Below, in pieces: positions 38,218 to 46,900 of a stretch of 64,000 nt of DNA. Position numbers and translations under genes: made by a program. Source of the stretch: Pseudomonas alkylphenolica (GTDB lineage Bacteria; Pseudomonadota; Gammaproteobacteria; Pseudomonadales; Pseudomonadaceae); the NCBI RefSeq assembly GCF_016009175.1, contig NZ_JADUCM010000003.1:186001-250000 (forward strand). The letters are read 5' to 3'. Below the pieces are notes generated by a model. The model was not told the origin of the DNA. It made no database searches and saw only the letters and a program-made list of their open reading frames with translations. Position 1 is the first letter of the stretch. Every line of letters starts with the position of its first letter.

Positions 38218-39003
38218 TCAAGGGGCCGCTTCGTAGCCCATGCGCCAGCTGATCATCTTCGCCGCGGCCAGTAATTGTTGCGCGGCCGGGCCTTGTTCAT
38301 CGGCATGGAAGATCGAGGTCGGGCCGACCACGGTCAATACCGCGACAATCTGGCCAAAGGCATTGAGCACTGGCGCTGAAAGGGCATCGACGCCGGGCAT
38401 GAGCAAACCATGGACATGGTGCAGGCCACGTTCACGGATGCTGGCGAACAAGGCGTCATAGTCGCTGGCGCTGTGCCCCAGGGCCGCCAGTTCCTGATCA
38501 CGCAATTCGACAGTCTCGCGTTCTGGCAGGTAGGCGCCAAACACCAGGCCGGTCGATGAACTGAGCAGCGGCAGCACCGAGCCGATCTGGGTGACTACGG
38601 TCACTGCGCGAACCGCCGGTTCGATGTTGACCACGGTCGCACCCTGGTTACCCCACACGGCAATAAAGCAGCTCTCGTTCAATGCGTCGCGCAATTGCGA
38701 CAGCGGCAGGGCCGCGACTTTCAGCACATCCATCCCGCCCAGCGCTGCAAGCCCCACACGCAAAGCCTCACGGCCCAGGCCATAGTGGTTGGTGGCCGAA
38801 TTCTGCTCGGCAAAGCCGCTGGCGATCAGCGCCTGCAGGTAGCGGTGCACCTTGCTCGCCGGCATGTCCACGTGTTCGGCCAGACGCGACAGTGAGGTCG
38901 AGGGCGACAGCTGGGCCAGGGCCTTGAGGATATCGGTACCGACTTCGGCCGAGCGGACCTTCTGTTTGCCGGCACTGTCGGCGGGGGAGCTGGCTTTGGC
39001 CAT
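38218..39003 (-). CDS. hmgR: IclR-family repressor of homogentisate catabolism
   Basis: A 261-residue IclR regulator. The N-terminal winged helix (LSRLAEHVDMPASKVHRYLQAL) is at about 35-70 and the GAF-like effector domain at 95-255. It is divergent from hmgA, as hmgR is in P. putida, where homogentisate releases the repressor. The start MAKASSPAD at 39003 is preferred over an ATG-less extension that would run to 39066, close to the operator. Confidence 0.93.
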   Translation of the reverse strand: MAKASSPADSAGKQKVRSAEVGTDILKALAQLSPSTSLSRLAEHVDMPASKVHRYLQALIASGFAEQNSATNHYGLGREALRVGLAALGGMDVLKVAALPLSQLRDALNESCFIAVWGNQGATVVNIEPAVRAVTVVTQIGSVLPLLSSSTGLVFGAYLPERETVELRDQELAALGHSASDYDALFASIRERGLHHVHGLLMPGVDALSAPVLNAFGQIVAVLTVVGPTSIFHADEQGPAAQQLLAAAKMISWRMGYEAAP

Positions 39004-39066
39004 GGGGGATTCGATCCGGGTAGTCCTGGTGGGCGTCTTTATAGCTTGACGGTCTTCGTCAATCAA

Positions 39067-39083
39067 ATTACGTTATGCGTAAT
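39067..39083. promoter_or_regulatory. HmgR operator candidate
   Basis: ATTACGTTATGCGTAAT is a 17-bp palindrome (ATTACG, 5 bases, CGTAAT), and a further half-site ATTACG follows at 39087-39092. It lies between the divergent hmgR and hmgA starts and matches the reported size of the HmgR site in P. putida. Confidence 0.75.
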
Positions 39084-39176
39084 GTGATTACGATAAAAAT
39101 AACGCAGAAGCGCTGCTACGGTGAACAGCTCGCAGCCAACTGCCATTAACCGGCCTGCACTGGGCCCGGAGGCTCG

Positions 39177-40478
39177 ATGAACCTCGACAGCACCCCTGTT
39201 CTCGATTATCAAAGTGGTTTCGGCAACGAATTCGCCAGCGAAGCCTTGCCCGGCGCCCTCCCGGTCGGCCAGAACTCGCCGCAAAAAGCCCCGTACGGGC
39301 TGTATGCCGAACTGTTTTCCGGTACGGCGTTCACCATGACCCGCAGCGAAATGCGGCGCACGTGGATGTACCGCATTCGCCCTTCAGCCTTGCACCCGCG
39401 CTTCGAGCGCCTCGAACGTCAGTTGGCCGGTGGCCCGCTGGGCGCGGTGACGCCCAACCGGCTGCGCTGGAGCCCGCAGGAAATCCCGGGCGAGCCGACT
39501 GACTTCATCGACGGCTGGGTAGCGATGGCCGCCAACGCCAGCAGCGAAAAGCCCGCCGGTATCAGCATTTATAGCTACAGCGCCAACCGCTCCATGGAGC
39601 GGGTATTTTTCAACGCCGACGGCGAGCTGCTGCTGGTGCCGCAACTGGGGCGTCTGCGTATCGTCACCGAGCTGGGCGTGCTGGCGGTCGAGCCGCTTGA
39701 AATCGCCGTGCTGCCACGCGGTCTGAAGTTCCGCGTGGAACTGCTCGACGATCAGGCCCGCGGGTACATTGCCGAAAACCATGGTGCGCCACTGCGCATT
39801 CCGGACCTGGGGCCGATCGGTAGCAACGGCCTGGCCAACCCGCGCGATTTCCTTGCGCCGGTCGCTCACTACGAAGACCATCAGGGCCAGGTGCAACTGG
39901 TGCAGAAGTTCCTCGGCGAACTGTGGGGTTGCGAGCTCAATCATTCGCCGCTGGACGTGGTCGCCTGGCATGGCAACAACGTGCCTTACAAATACGACCT
40001 GCGCCGGTTCAACACCATCGGTACCGTCAGCTTCGACCACCCGGACCCGTCGATTTTCACCGTGCTCACCTCGCCGACCAGCGTGCCGGGCCTGGCCAAC
40101 CTCGACTTCGTGATCTTTCCGCCACGCTGGATGGTGGCCGAAAACACCTTCCGTCCACCTTGGTTCCACCGCAACCTGATGAACGAGTTCATGGGGCTGA
40201 TCAAGGGCGAGTACGACGCCAAGGCCGAAGGCTTCCTGCCGGGTGGTGCGTCGTTGCACAGTTGCATGAGTGCCCATGGCCCGGATGCGCAGACCTGCGC
40301 CAATGCCATCGCTGCCGACCTCAAGCCCAACAAGATCGACAACACCATGGCGTTCATGTTCGAGACCAGCCAGGTGCTGCGACCGAGCCGTCATGCGCTT
40401 GAATGCCCGCAGCTGCAGGCCGACTACGATAGTTGCTGGGCTTCCTTGCCGAGCACCTTCACCCCGAACCGGAGATAA
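39177..40478 (+). CDS. hmgA: homogentisate 1,2-dioxygenase
   Basis: A 433-residue iron dioxygenase that opens the ring of homogentisate in tyrosine and phenylalanine breakdown. [19 protein letters not shown] is the family N-terminus, and [20 protein letters not shown] carries the iron ligands His and Glu; a further His is in [20 protein letters not shown] precedes the ATG. First gene of hmgA-fahA-maiA. Confidence 0.97.
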   Translation: MNLDSTPVLDYQSGFGNEFASEALPGALPVGQNSPQKAPYGLYAELFSGTAFTMTRSEMRRTWMYRIRPSALHPRFERLERQLAGGPLGAVTPNRLRWSPQEIPGEPTDFIDGWVAMAANASSEKPAGISIYSYSANRSMERVFFNADGELLLVPQLGRLRIVTELGVLAVEPLEIAVLPRGLKFRVELLDDQARGYIAENHGAPLRIPDLGPIGSNGLANPRDFLAPVAHYEDHQGQVQLVQKFLGELWGCELNHSPLDVVAWHGNNVPYKYDLRRFNTIGTVSFDHPDPSIFTVLTSPTSVPGLANLDFVIFPPRWMVAENTFRPPWFHRNLMNEFMGLIKGEYDAKAEGFLPGGASLHSCMSAHGPDAQTCANAIAADLKPNKIDNTMAFMFETSQVLRPSRHALECPQLQADYDSCWASLPSTFTPNRR

Positions 40479-40481
40479 CCC

Positions 40482-41774
40482 ATGAATCAGTCTGCCACTG
40501 CCCGTAGTTGGGTCGAACACGCCAACGGGCATCGCGATTTTCCGCTGCAGAACCTGCCGCTGGGGATCTTCAGTCACAAGGGTCAGGGCAAGCGTTGTGG
40601 CGTAGCCATTGGCGATGCCATTCTCGATCTTGAAGGTGCGCTGGTCGCCGGTCTGTTTGACGGCCACGCCCGCGTTGCCGTCGAAGCGACCCGTGGCGGT
40701 GCGCTGAATGCGTTCTTTGCCCTGGGCCGCAGCGCCCGGGTGGCCTTGCGCGAACGCCTGCTGGAACTGCTCGGTGAGCACAGTGAACATCAGGCGGTGC
40801 TCAAGCCGCTGCTGCTGGACAGCGCCGAGTGCCAGTTGCACCTCCCGGCGCAGATTGGCGACTACACCGATTTCTATGTCGGCATCGAACATGCCAAGAA
40901 CGTTGGCAAGTTGTTCCGCCCAGACAACCCGCTGCTGCCCAACTACAAGTATGTGCCCATCGGCTATCACGGCCGCGCCTCGACCATTCGCCCGTCCGGC
41001 ACCGACGTGCGTCGTCCCAATGGCCAGACGTTGCCTGCTGGGCAGACCGAACCTAGCTTCGGGCCCTGCGCGCGCCTGGACTACGAACTGGAGCTGGGGA
41101 TCTGGATCGGCCAGGGCAACGAGATGGGCGAGTCGATTCCGGTTGCTGAAGCGGCTGAGCACATCGCCGGCTTCTGCCTGCTCAATGACTGGTCCGCCCG
41201 TGACATCCAGGCCTGGGAATACCAGCCGCTGGGCCCGTTCCTGTCCAAGAGCTTCATTTCGACGGTTTCTCCCTGGGTGGTGACGGCCGAGGCGCTGGCG
41301 CCATTCCGTTGTGCCCAGCCAGCGCGCCCCGAAGGCGACCCGCAGCCGCTGTCGTATCTGCTCGACGCACGTGACCAGGCTACAGGCGCATTCGACATTG
41401 AACTGGAAGTGCTGCTGCTGACCGAGCGCATGCGCGAACAGAACCTGCCGGCCCATCGTCTGACATTGAGCAATACTTCAAGCATGTACTGGACCGTCGC
41501 GCAGATGGTCGCCCATCACAGTGTCAACGGTTGCCAGCTGCAGCCGGGCGACCTGTTTGGCTCCGGAACCTTGTCGGGGGCCCAGCCGGGCCAGTTCGGC
41601 AGCCTGCTGGAAATCACCCAGGGCGGCAAGGAACCGGTGCAACTGGCCTCTGGCGAAGTGCGCAAGTTCCTTGAGGACGGTGACGAAGTCATTCTGCGCG
41701 CGCGCTGCGTGCGTGAGGGTGTGGCTTCGATCGGGTTTGGCGAGTGCCGCGGCAAGGTTGTTCCGGCCAGATAA
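40482..41774 (+). CDS. fahA: fumarylacetoacetase
   Basis: A 430-residue enzyme (hmgB in Pseudomonas naming) that cleaves fumarylacetoacetate to fumarate and acetoacetate. DYTDFYVGIEHAKNVG, PIGYHGRASTI and CLLNDWSARDIQAWEYQPLG are the metal and active-site blocks. It starts 3 bp after the hmgA stop, so the genes are co-transcribed. Confidence 0.97.
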   Translation: MNQSATARSWVEHANGHRDFPLQNLPLGIFSHKGQGKRCGVAIGDAILDLEGALVAGLFDGHARVAVEATRGGALNAFFALGRSARVALRERLLELLGEHSEHQAVLKPLLLDSAECQLHLPAQIGDYTDFYVGIEHAKNVGKLFRPDNPLLPNYKYVPIGYHGRASTIRPSGTDVRRPNGQTLPAGQTEPSFGPCARLDYELELGIWIGQGNEMGESIPVAEAAEHIAGFCLLNDWSARDIQAWEYQPLGPFLSKSFISTVSPWVVTAEALAPFRCAQPARPEGDPQPLSYLLDARDQATGAFDIELEVLLLTERMREQNLPAHRLTLSNTSSMYWTVAQMVAHHSVNGCQLQPGDLFGSGTLSGAQPGQFGSLLEITQGGKEPVQLASGEVRKFLEDGDEVILRARCVREGVASIGFGECRGKVVPAR

Positions 41775-41786
41775 GAGGGCAGGGCC

Positions 41787-42419
41787 ATGGATCTGTTCAA
41801 CTACTTTCGTTCAACCTCATCCTATCGGGTGAGGATTGCCCTGGCACTCAAGCAGCTCGAGTACCAGTATGTGCCGGTCAATCTGCTCAAGGGCGAGCAG
41901 CGCGAGTTACATTTCCTGGCGCTCAACCCCCAGGGCCGTGTGCCGGCCCTGAGGATCGATTCCGGTGAACTGCTGGTGCAGTCACCGGCGATCATCGAGT
42001 ACCTGGAGGAGGTTTATCCACAGCCTGCATTGCTGCCGTCCGATCCTGTGCAGCGGGCTCAGGCACGCGCGGTGGCATCGTTGATCGGTTGTGATATCCA
42101 CCCACTGCACAACGTCAGCGTGCTCAACCAGCTGCGCGGGTTGGGGCATGACGAGCAGCAGGTGAATGAATGGATCGCCCATTGGATCACCCAAGGTCTG
42201 GCGGCGGTGGAGCAACTGATCGGTGACAGCGGCTTTTGCTTTGGCGAAGAACCGGGGCTGGCGGACGTCTACCTGATTCCACAGCTGTACGCCGCCGAGC
42301 GTTTCGGCATCAGCCTTGGCGATTACCCGCGCATTGCCCGGGTCGCGGCACTGGCGCAGGAGCATGCCGCGTTCGTGGTCGCCCACCCGACCAGGCAGCC
42401 GGACGCGCCGGCCGCCTGA
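41787..42419 (+). CDS. maiA: maleylacetoacetate isomerase
   Basis: A 210-residue zeta-class glutathione-transferase-fold isomerase (hmgC) that turns maleylacetoacetate into fumarylacetoacetate. The N-terminus YFRSTSSYRVRIALALK contains the SSxxxR active-site motif; QSPAIIEYLEE is the glutathione-binding block. It is 12 bp after fahA and completes the pathway operon. Confidence 0.97.
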   Translation: MDLFNYFRSTSSYRVRIALALKQLEYQYVPVNLLKGEQRELHFLALNPQGRVPALRIDSGELLVQSPAIIEYLEEVYPQPALLPSDPVQRAQARAVASLIGCDIHPLHNVSVLNQLRGLGHDEQQVNEWIAHWITQGLAAVEQLIGDSGFCFGEEPGLADVYLIPQLYAAERFGISLGDYPRIARVAALAQEHAAFVVAHPTRQPDAPAA

Positions 42420-42427
42420 CGTCAGGG

Positions 42428-43234
42428 CTAGTGCACCGACCGGGCCAGGGGCGGCAACTGAGCCAGGCGCTCGGTTAGACGCAGGCGCTGGATGGGGTCG
42501 TCGCTCAGCAGCAGGGCATACTCCAGGTCGAAACGTTCGGCCTGGGGGCAGTCCAGGTGTTGATACAGCGTGGCCCGGGCCAGGTAGTCGCTGGCGGTGG
42601 CTGTGCCCAGTTGCATCACCCGTTCGGCATCCTTGAGTGCGGCCAGGTCATCGCCATTGGTGGCATGAAGCTGGCGCAAGTTGCGCGACAGGCGCTGGAG
42701 CATCTGTTGCGGGCTGGCAGTGAGCAGGTGGTCGGCGTTGAGTTGCACTTGCGGGCCGAACTGGCGGCCGAGCAACTCGCGACAGTCAGCAGGGTAGAGT
42801 CGTCGGCCGCCACAGGGGTCGAGCAGGTGGTCGGCACCCGGTACGCGCAGGAGGAAATGCCCCGGGAAATTCACGCCTTCCAGCGGGATCGACAAACCGT
42901 GGGCCAGTTCCAGCGTCAGTAACGCCAAGGCCAGCGGCTGGCCGCGGCGGCGTTCCACTACCTTGTCGAGCAGGGCCGCCTGCGGTCGCAACGGCAGGTA
43001 TTCATCCTGGGCAAAGCCCAGGGCGTTGAGCTTGCGTAGCAGCGGCTGGGCCAGTTCCCCTAGCGGTAGCATGGGCAGGCCTGCACTGACGTCCTGTTGC
43101 AGCAGTCGTACCTGAGCCATGACCAGGTGTGGCTGGACACTGCTGTCGTGTTCGGCTGCAACCCATAACGCGGCCTCCAGCAAGGCGACCGGTTCACGTT
43201 CCAGGCAGGCGAGACAGGCTTGGCGTGGGGACAT
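42428..43234 (-). CDS. SirB1-like transglutaminase-fold protein
   Basis: A 268-residue protein of the SirB1/YchA family. The central region RRGQPLALALLTLELAHGLSIPLEGVNFPGHFLLR (about 95-130) is the conserved transglutaminase-like core, though the usual catalytic Cys is not evident, and TPR-like helices follow (LATASDYLARATLYQHLDCPQAE region). Role unknown. It faces maiA tail to tail. Confidence 0.88.
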   Translation of the reverse strand: MSPRQACLACLEREPVALLEAALWVAAEHDSSVQPHLVMAQVRLLQQDVSAGLPMLPLGELAQPLLRKLNALGFAQDEYLPLRPQAALLDKVVERRRGQPLALALLTLELAHGLSIPLEGVNFPGHFLLRVPGADHLLDPCGGRRLYPADCRELLGRQFGPQVQLNADHLLTASPQQMLQRLSRNLRQLHATNGDDLAALKDAERVMQLGTATASDYLARATLYQHLDCPQAERFDLEYALLLSDDPIQRLRLTERLAQLPPLARSVH

Positions 43235-43359
43235 GGCATTCTCCGCTCAAGCTTATTTTGTAGCGCTCGCGGGGCCTTTCGTCCAGTGGTCCGGGTGTTG
43301 TCATCAATCGGCAAAGTGCGGCCTATACTGGGATCAGCACCTCACTGAGGAGCCCGCTG

Positions 43360-44379
43360 ATGTTCGCTCTCATGCAAAGCACGCGTACGCAATCGCTGCA
43401 CCTGTGCATCGACCCGCCAACCGGCCTCAAGGCGGTGGTCGCCATTCACAGCGAACATCTGGGCCCAGCCATGGGCGGCTGCCGTTACCTGGCGTATCCG
43501 GATGACGACAGTGCCATGGTCGACGCCATTCGCCTGGCCCAGGGGATGAGCTACAAGGCCGCACTGGCCGGCCTGTCGCTGGGCGGGGGCAAGGCGGTGA
43601 TCATCCGTAATCCGCACGTAGAAAACCGTGCCGCCCTGTTCGAAGCCTTTGGCCGCTTTGTCGATACCCTGCAAGGCCGGTTCATCACGGCGGTAGACAG
43701 CGGCACCTCGACGCTGGACATGGACTGCATTGCCCAGACCACCCAGCATGTCACCAGTACGACGGCAGCTGGCGATCCTTCGCCCCATGCCGCCATGGGT
43801 GTGTTCGCCGGCATCCGTGCCACGTCCATGGCGCGATTGGGCAGTGACAACCTGGAAGGCTTGCGGGTGGCGGTACAAGGCTTGGGCAATGTCGGCTATG
43901 CACTGGCCGAACAACTGCACGCTGCCGGTGCCGAGTTGCTGGTCAGCGATCACGATGCCGGACGCGTACAACTGGCCATGGAGCAGTTCAATGCACGCCC
44001 TGTGGCCAATGAAATGCTCATCAGCACACCTTGCGATATCTTTGCGCCGTGCGGCGTGGGGCCGGTGCTCAATGGCCAGAGCGTGATGCAATTGCGCTGT
44101 GCTGCGGTGGCAGGCGCGGCGAACAACCAACTGACCACCTTGCAGGTGGCCGACCAGCTGGAAAGCCGTGGAATACTCTATGCACCCGACTATGTGATCA
44201 ACGCAGGCGGGCTTATCTATGTGGCGCTCAAACACCGTGATGAGTCGCTGAGCACCATCACCGCCCATCTGGCACGCATTCCCTCGCGCCTGACCGAGGT
44301 GTTTGCCCACGCGCAGGCAGAGAAGCGTTCACCCGCACGGGTGGCGCAGATGCTTGCCGAGCGGATTATCTATGGCTGA
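43360..44379 (+). CDS. leucine/valine-type amino-acid dehydrogenase
   Basis: A 339-residue NAD-dependent dehydrogenase of the Glu/Leu/Phe/Val family. GPAMGGCRY and GMSYKAALAGLSLGGGKAVI carry the two catalytic lysines, and QGLGNVGYALAEQL binds NAD. Length and motifs fit leucine dehydrogenase best. GAGGAG lies about 9 bases before the ATG. It would link branched-chain amino acids to oxo-acids. Confidence 0.92.
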   Translation: MFALMQSTRTQSLHLCIDPPTGLKAVVAIHSEHLGPAMGGCRYLAYPDDDSAMVDAIRLAQGMSYKAALAGLSLGGGKAVIIRNPHVENRAALFEAFGRFVDTLQGRFITAVDSGTSTLDMDCIAQTTQHVTSTTAAGDPSPHAAMGVFAGIRATSMARLGSDNLEGLRVAVQGLGNVGYALAEQLHAAGAELLVSDHDAGRVQLAMEQFNARPVANEMLISTPCDIFAPCGVGPVLNGQSVMQLRCAAVAGAANNQLTTLQVADQLESRGILYAPDYVINAGGLIYVALKHRDESLSTITAHLARIPSRLTEVFAHAQAEKRSPARVAQMLAERIIYG

Positions 44380-44385
44380 AGCGGG

Positions 44386-44649
44386 TTACTCGCCCGCATC
44401 ACCTGTGAGCAGCTCGGACAGGGCGTCAGGCTGGCTCTTGAACGCCTTGGCAAAGACATCGCGGTTCTTGGCCATATAGATGCCGGCATCTTCGACCTGT
44501 TGTTCGCTGAGCGACGGCACAGCCTTTTTCAGGACCTCTGCCAGCAGTTCGGCCAACTCGAGCATTTTGTCGTGACGGTCAGCTTCGGCTTTATCCATGA
44601 ACAAACGCTCCAGATCGCGGCTGCTGCGGTATACCACTTCGACGGCCAT
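44386..44649 (-). CDS. yebG: SOS-inducible protein YebG
   Basis: An 87-residue helical protein of the YebG family (MAVEVVYRSSRDLERLFMDK). A consensus LexA site lies 40 bp upstream, so it should be induced by DNA damage as in E. coli. The biochemical role is not settled. Confidence 0.93.
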   Translation of the reverse strand: MAVEVVYRSSRDLERLFMDKAEADRHDKMLELAELLAEVLKKAVPSLSEQQVEDAGIYMAKNRDVFAKAFKSQPDALSELLTGDAGE

Positions 44650-44688
44650 TCATCACCTCACATGCCTTTTGAATATCTGTGCTTAGCA

Positions 44689-44704
44689 CTGTTTATATGT
44701 ACAG
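44689..44704 (-). promoter_or_regulatory. LexA (SOS) box
   Basis: CTGTTTATATGTACAG matches CTGT-N8-ACAG exactly and lies just upstream of yebG. Confidence 0.88.
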
Positions 44705-44882
44705 TGTTAATGATAGGGTAATCCTCAGGACTAAGATAGTGGCAATTCGGTAATCTGCCGCATACAGGGTGTTTGTGCGCCTGCATCGCCTGGCGGGGCA
44801 CTTTTACCGTTCTTAAAGGTCTTCTTGGGCGTGTAGAATTCCGGGCAGGCCGTCGAGCCATCAAGACAATCAAGGATATGCA

Positions 44883-45389
44883 ATGAACGAGCAAACAATG
44901 CGCCTGAACCGGGAACGGCGCTTTCTGGTGCTGCTGGGCGTGATCTGCCTGGCCCTGATCGGTGGTGCCCTGTATATGCAGATTGTCCTCGGCGAGGCGC
45001 CATGCCCGTTGTGTATCCTGCAGCGCTATGCCCTGTTGCTGATCGCCGTGTTTGCATTCATTGGTGCTGCCATGCCCGGGCGCCGCAGCCTGACCGTTTT
45101 CGAAGGCCTGGTGGTCCTCAGTGCCATCGGCGGTATGGCGGCGGCCGGCAACCATGTGTATATCCTCGCCAACCCCGCAGTCAGCTGTGGTATCGATACC
45201 CTGCAGCCGATCGTCGACGGCCTGCCGCTGGCGTCGATACTGCCCCTGGTGTTTCAGGTTGACGGCTTTTGCTCCACGCCCTACCCACCGGTGATGGGGT
45301 TGTCGCTGGCGCAATGGGCTTTGTTGGCGTTTACCCTGACCGCTGTCCTGGTGCCGCTGGGCATCTACCGGAACCGTCGCCAGGCTTAG
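44883..45389 (+). CDS. dsbB: disulfide bond formation protein DsbB
   Basis: A 168-residue inner-membrane protein with four helices that passes electrons from DsbA to quinone. Cys41 and Cys44 (CPLC) form the first redox pair; Cys102 and Cys130 form the second in the periplasmic loop. Its place before the cyo quinol oxidase fits its quinone-linked chemistry, though it has its own transcription unit. Confidence 0.94.
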   Translation: MNEQTMRLNRERRFLVLLGVICLALIGGALYMQIVLGEAPCPLCILQRYALLLIAVFAFIGAAMPGRRSLTVFEGLVVLSAIGGMAAAGNHVYILANPAVSCGIDTLQPIVDGLPLASILPLVFQVDGFCSTPYPPVMGLSLAQWALLAFTLTAVLVPLGIYRNRRQA

Positions 45390-45454
45390 ACAAAAGTCAT
45401 GTTTTGATGCAAGTCAGACATGCAATGTAACTTTCCCTCCGTGTCGCACATCCA

Positions 45455-45468
45455 TTGATCTGGATCAA
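45455..45468. promoter_or_regulatory. Anr/Fnr box
   Basis: TTGATCTGGATCAA matches TTGAT-N4-ATCAA perfectly. In Pseudomonas the oxygen sensor Anr is known to repress the cyo oxidase at low oxygen; a site here is consistent with that. Confidence 0.85.
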
Positions 45469-45470
45469 GC

Positions 45471-45497
45471 TGAAGCCCTTGTAATACAAGGGCTTCA
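45471..45497. terminator. perfect hairpin after dsbB
   Basis: TGAAGCCCTTG (45471-45481) and CAAGGGCTTCA (45487-45497), 11 bp with a 5-base loop, followed by GGGGTGTTTT. It may terminate dsbB, though the T tract is weak. Confidence 0.5.
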
Positions 45498-45514
45498 GGG
45501 GTGTTTTGAAGGGT

Positions 45515-45529
45515 GCGACAAACTGTCGC
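45515..45529. promoter_or_regulatory. RoxR/RegA-like inverted repeat
   Basis: GCGACAAACTGTCGC has arms GCGAC and GTCGC separated by five bases, resembling the site of the RegA/PrrA/RoxR redox response regulators that control terminal oxidases. The assignment rests on pattern only. Confidence 0.5.
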
Positions 45530-45663
45530 GAAACTGATTTTTAAGACGCTATTGTTGCAGCTTCTGTAAAAGACTGTTGCACAATTAGTCATAGTCAATG
45601 CCTGACGACCTATCTACAATCGCCCCCAATTTCCGTTCGGCACCGCTTGCGAGTCGCAGGATT

Positions 45664-45685
45664 AAAGGAGCTTCACGCTCTTTTT
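45664..45685 (+). terminator. small terminator or attenuator in the cyo leader
   Basis: AAAGGAGC (45664-45671) can pair with GCTCTTTT (45677-45684) across a TTCAC loop, and T's follow. It could end transcripts from dsbB or attenuate the cyo leader. Confidence 0.45.
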
Positions 45686-45952
45686 GCTGACTCTGACGAG
45701 CATCGCCTGCGGCGATGCCGGGCTGACCCCCCTCCGTGATTTCCCGCACCAAATGGAATTGGTCTGAAAACAGGCCTGTTGCCTACGAAGTCAAAACAAT
45801 AAGCACCGTAATACCCGGTCAATGCCGAGCCGCCGCAGCTGGCCTCAAGGTATGACCGTATTCGATCCGATAAATGCTGACGCTTGGCAGGACGAAGTGT
45901 TGGCGACCAAAACACAAATTGCATTGAAGCAAGCTGCTCTAGAGGTCGTGAG

Positions 45953-46897
45953 ATGAGTAAAAAGCGTTACCCCAGACTGTTTGGCATTCTGCCCTTTTTA
46001 GGCATGCTTTTACTCAGTGGGTGCAACTGGACCCTGCTCGACCCGAAGGGCCAGGTCGGCATTGAGCAAAAGAACCTTATCCTGATCGCTACCGGCTTGA
46101 TGTTGCTGGTGGTGATTCCTGTCATTTTCATGACCATCGCGTTCGCCTGGAAGTATCGCGCTTCCAACAAGGCGGCGACCTACACCCCTGACTGGTCGCA
46201 CTCGACCAAGATCGAAGTGGCGGTGTGGACCATCCCGGTACTGATCATCATTGCCCTGGGCTATGTGACCTACAAGACCACCCACGAGCTGGACCCGTAT
46301 CGTCCACTGGTTTCCGACGTGAAGCCGGTGCAGATCGACGTGGTCGCCCTGGACTGGAAATGGCTGTTCATCTACCCGGAACAAGGCATTGCCACGGTCA
46401 ACAAGATCGTCTTCCCGGCTAACACCCCGGTCAACTTCCGTGTGACCTCCGACTCGGTGATGAACTCGTTCTTCATTCCGGGTCTGGGCGGCCAGATCTA
46501 CGCGATGGCCGGCATGACCACCAAGCTGCACCTGATCGCCAACGAAAATGGCGAGTTCGACGGTATCTCGGCGAACTACAGCGGCGCAGGCTTCACCGGT
46601 ATGAAGTTCAAGGCAGTTGCCACCTCCCAGGCCGATTTCGAGACATGGGTGAACGAAGTCAAACAGTCGCCAAAACAGCTGGATTCGGCTGAATACGCGG
46701 CATTGGCAAAAGCTAGCGAAAACAATCCAGTCGCGCTGTACAGCGTGGCATCGCCTGACCAGTTCCAGTCCATCGTCGACAAGTACGAGGGCATGAACCG
46801 CGGTCGGCCGGTCCACGAAAAAGAGCAGAGCAAAGAAGCGGCCGGTACCGAAGGGATGGACGTGAGTATGCATTCAGCTGCTGGGGCAGAGGAGTAA
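45953..46897 (+). CDS. cyoA: cytochrome o ubiquinol oxidase subunit II
   Basis: A 314-residue lipoprotein subunit. The lipobox LLLSGC gives a lipidated Cys; two membrane helices follow (about 40-62 and 85-105), then the cupredoxin-like domain (VDVVALDWKWLFIYPEQGIA) without the CuA ligands, as expected for a quinol oxidase. Start MSKKRYPR at 45953 with AGAGG upstream. Confidence 0.97.
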   Translation: MSKKRYPRLFGILPFLGMLLLSGCNWTLLDPKGQVGIEQKNLILIATGLMLLVVIPVIFMTIAFAWKYRASNKAATYTPDWSHSTKIEVAVWTIPVLIIIALGYVTYKTTHELDPYRPLVSDVKPVQIDVVALDWKWLFIYPEQGIATVNKIVFPANTPVNFRVTSDSVMNSFFIPGLGGQIYAMAGMTTKLHLIANENGEFDGISANYSGAGFTGMKFKAVATSQADFETWVNEVKQSPKQLDSAEYAALAKASENNPVALYSVASPDQFQSIVDKYEGMNRGRPVHEKEQSKEAAGTEGMDVSMHSAAGAEE

Positions 46898-46900
46898 GAG

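Larger units (their letters stand above)
45390..45952 (+). other. 563-bp gene-free regulatory leader of the cyo operon
   Basis: No credible gene is present. The region holds an Anr/Fnr box (45455-45468), a perfect hairpin (45471-45497), a GCGAC/GTCGC inverted repeat (45515-45529), a short attenuator-like terminator (45664-45685), and a perfect 8-bp hairpin GCATCGCC-TGC-GGCGATGC (45700-45718). Much of the 3' part may be a long untranslated leader of cyoA. Confidence 0.6.

Noticed and set aside
39384..41456. Very long open frame antisense to hmgA and fahA
   Set aside because: It mirrors two well-conserved genes, has no recognisable domains, and long antisense frames are expected at this GC content.
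45390..45952. Riboswitch or small gene in the cyo leader
   Set aside because: No known riboswitch core and no open frame with a ribosome site; only hairpins and protein-binding-like sites are seen.
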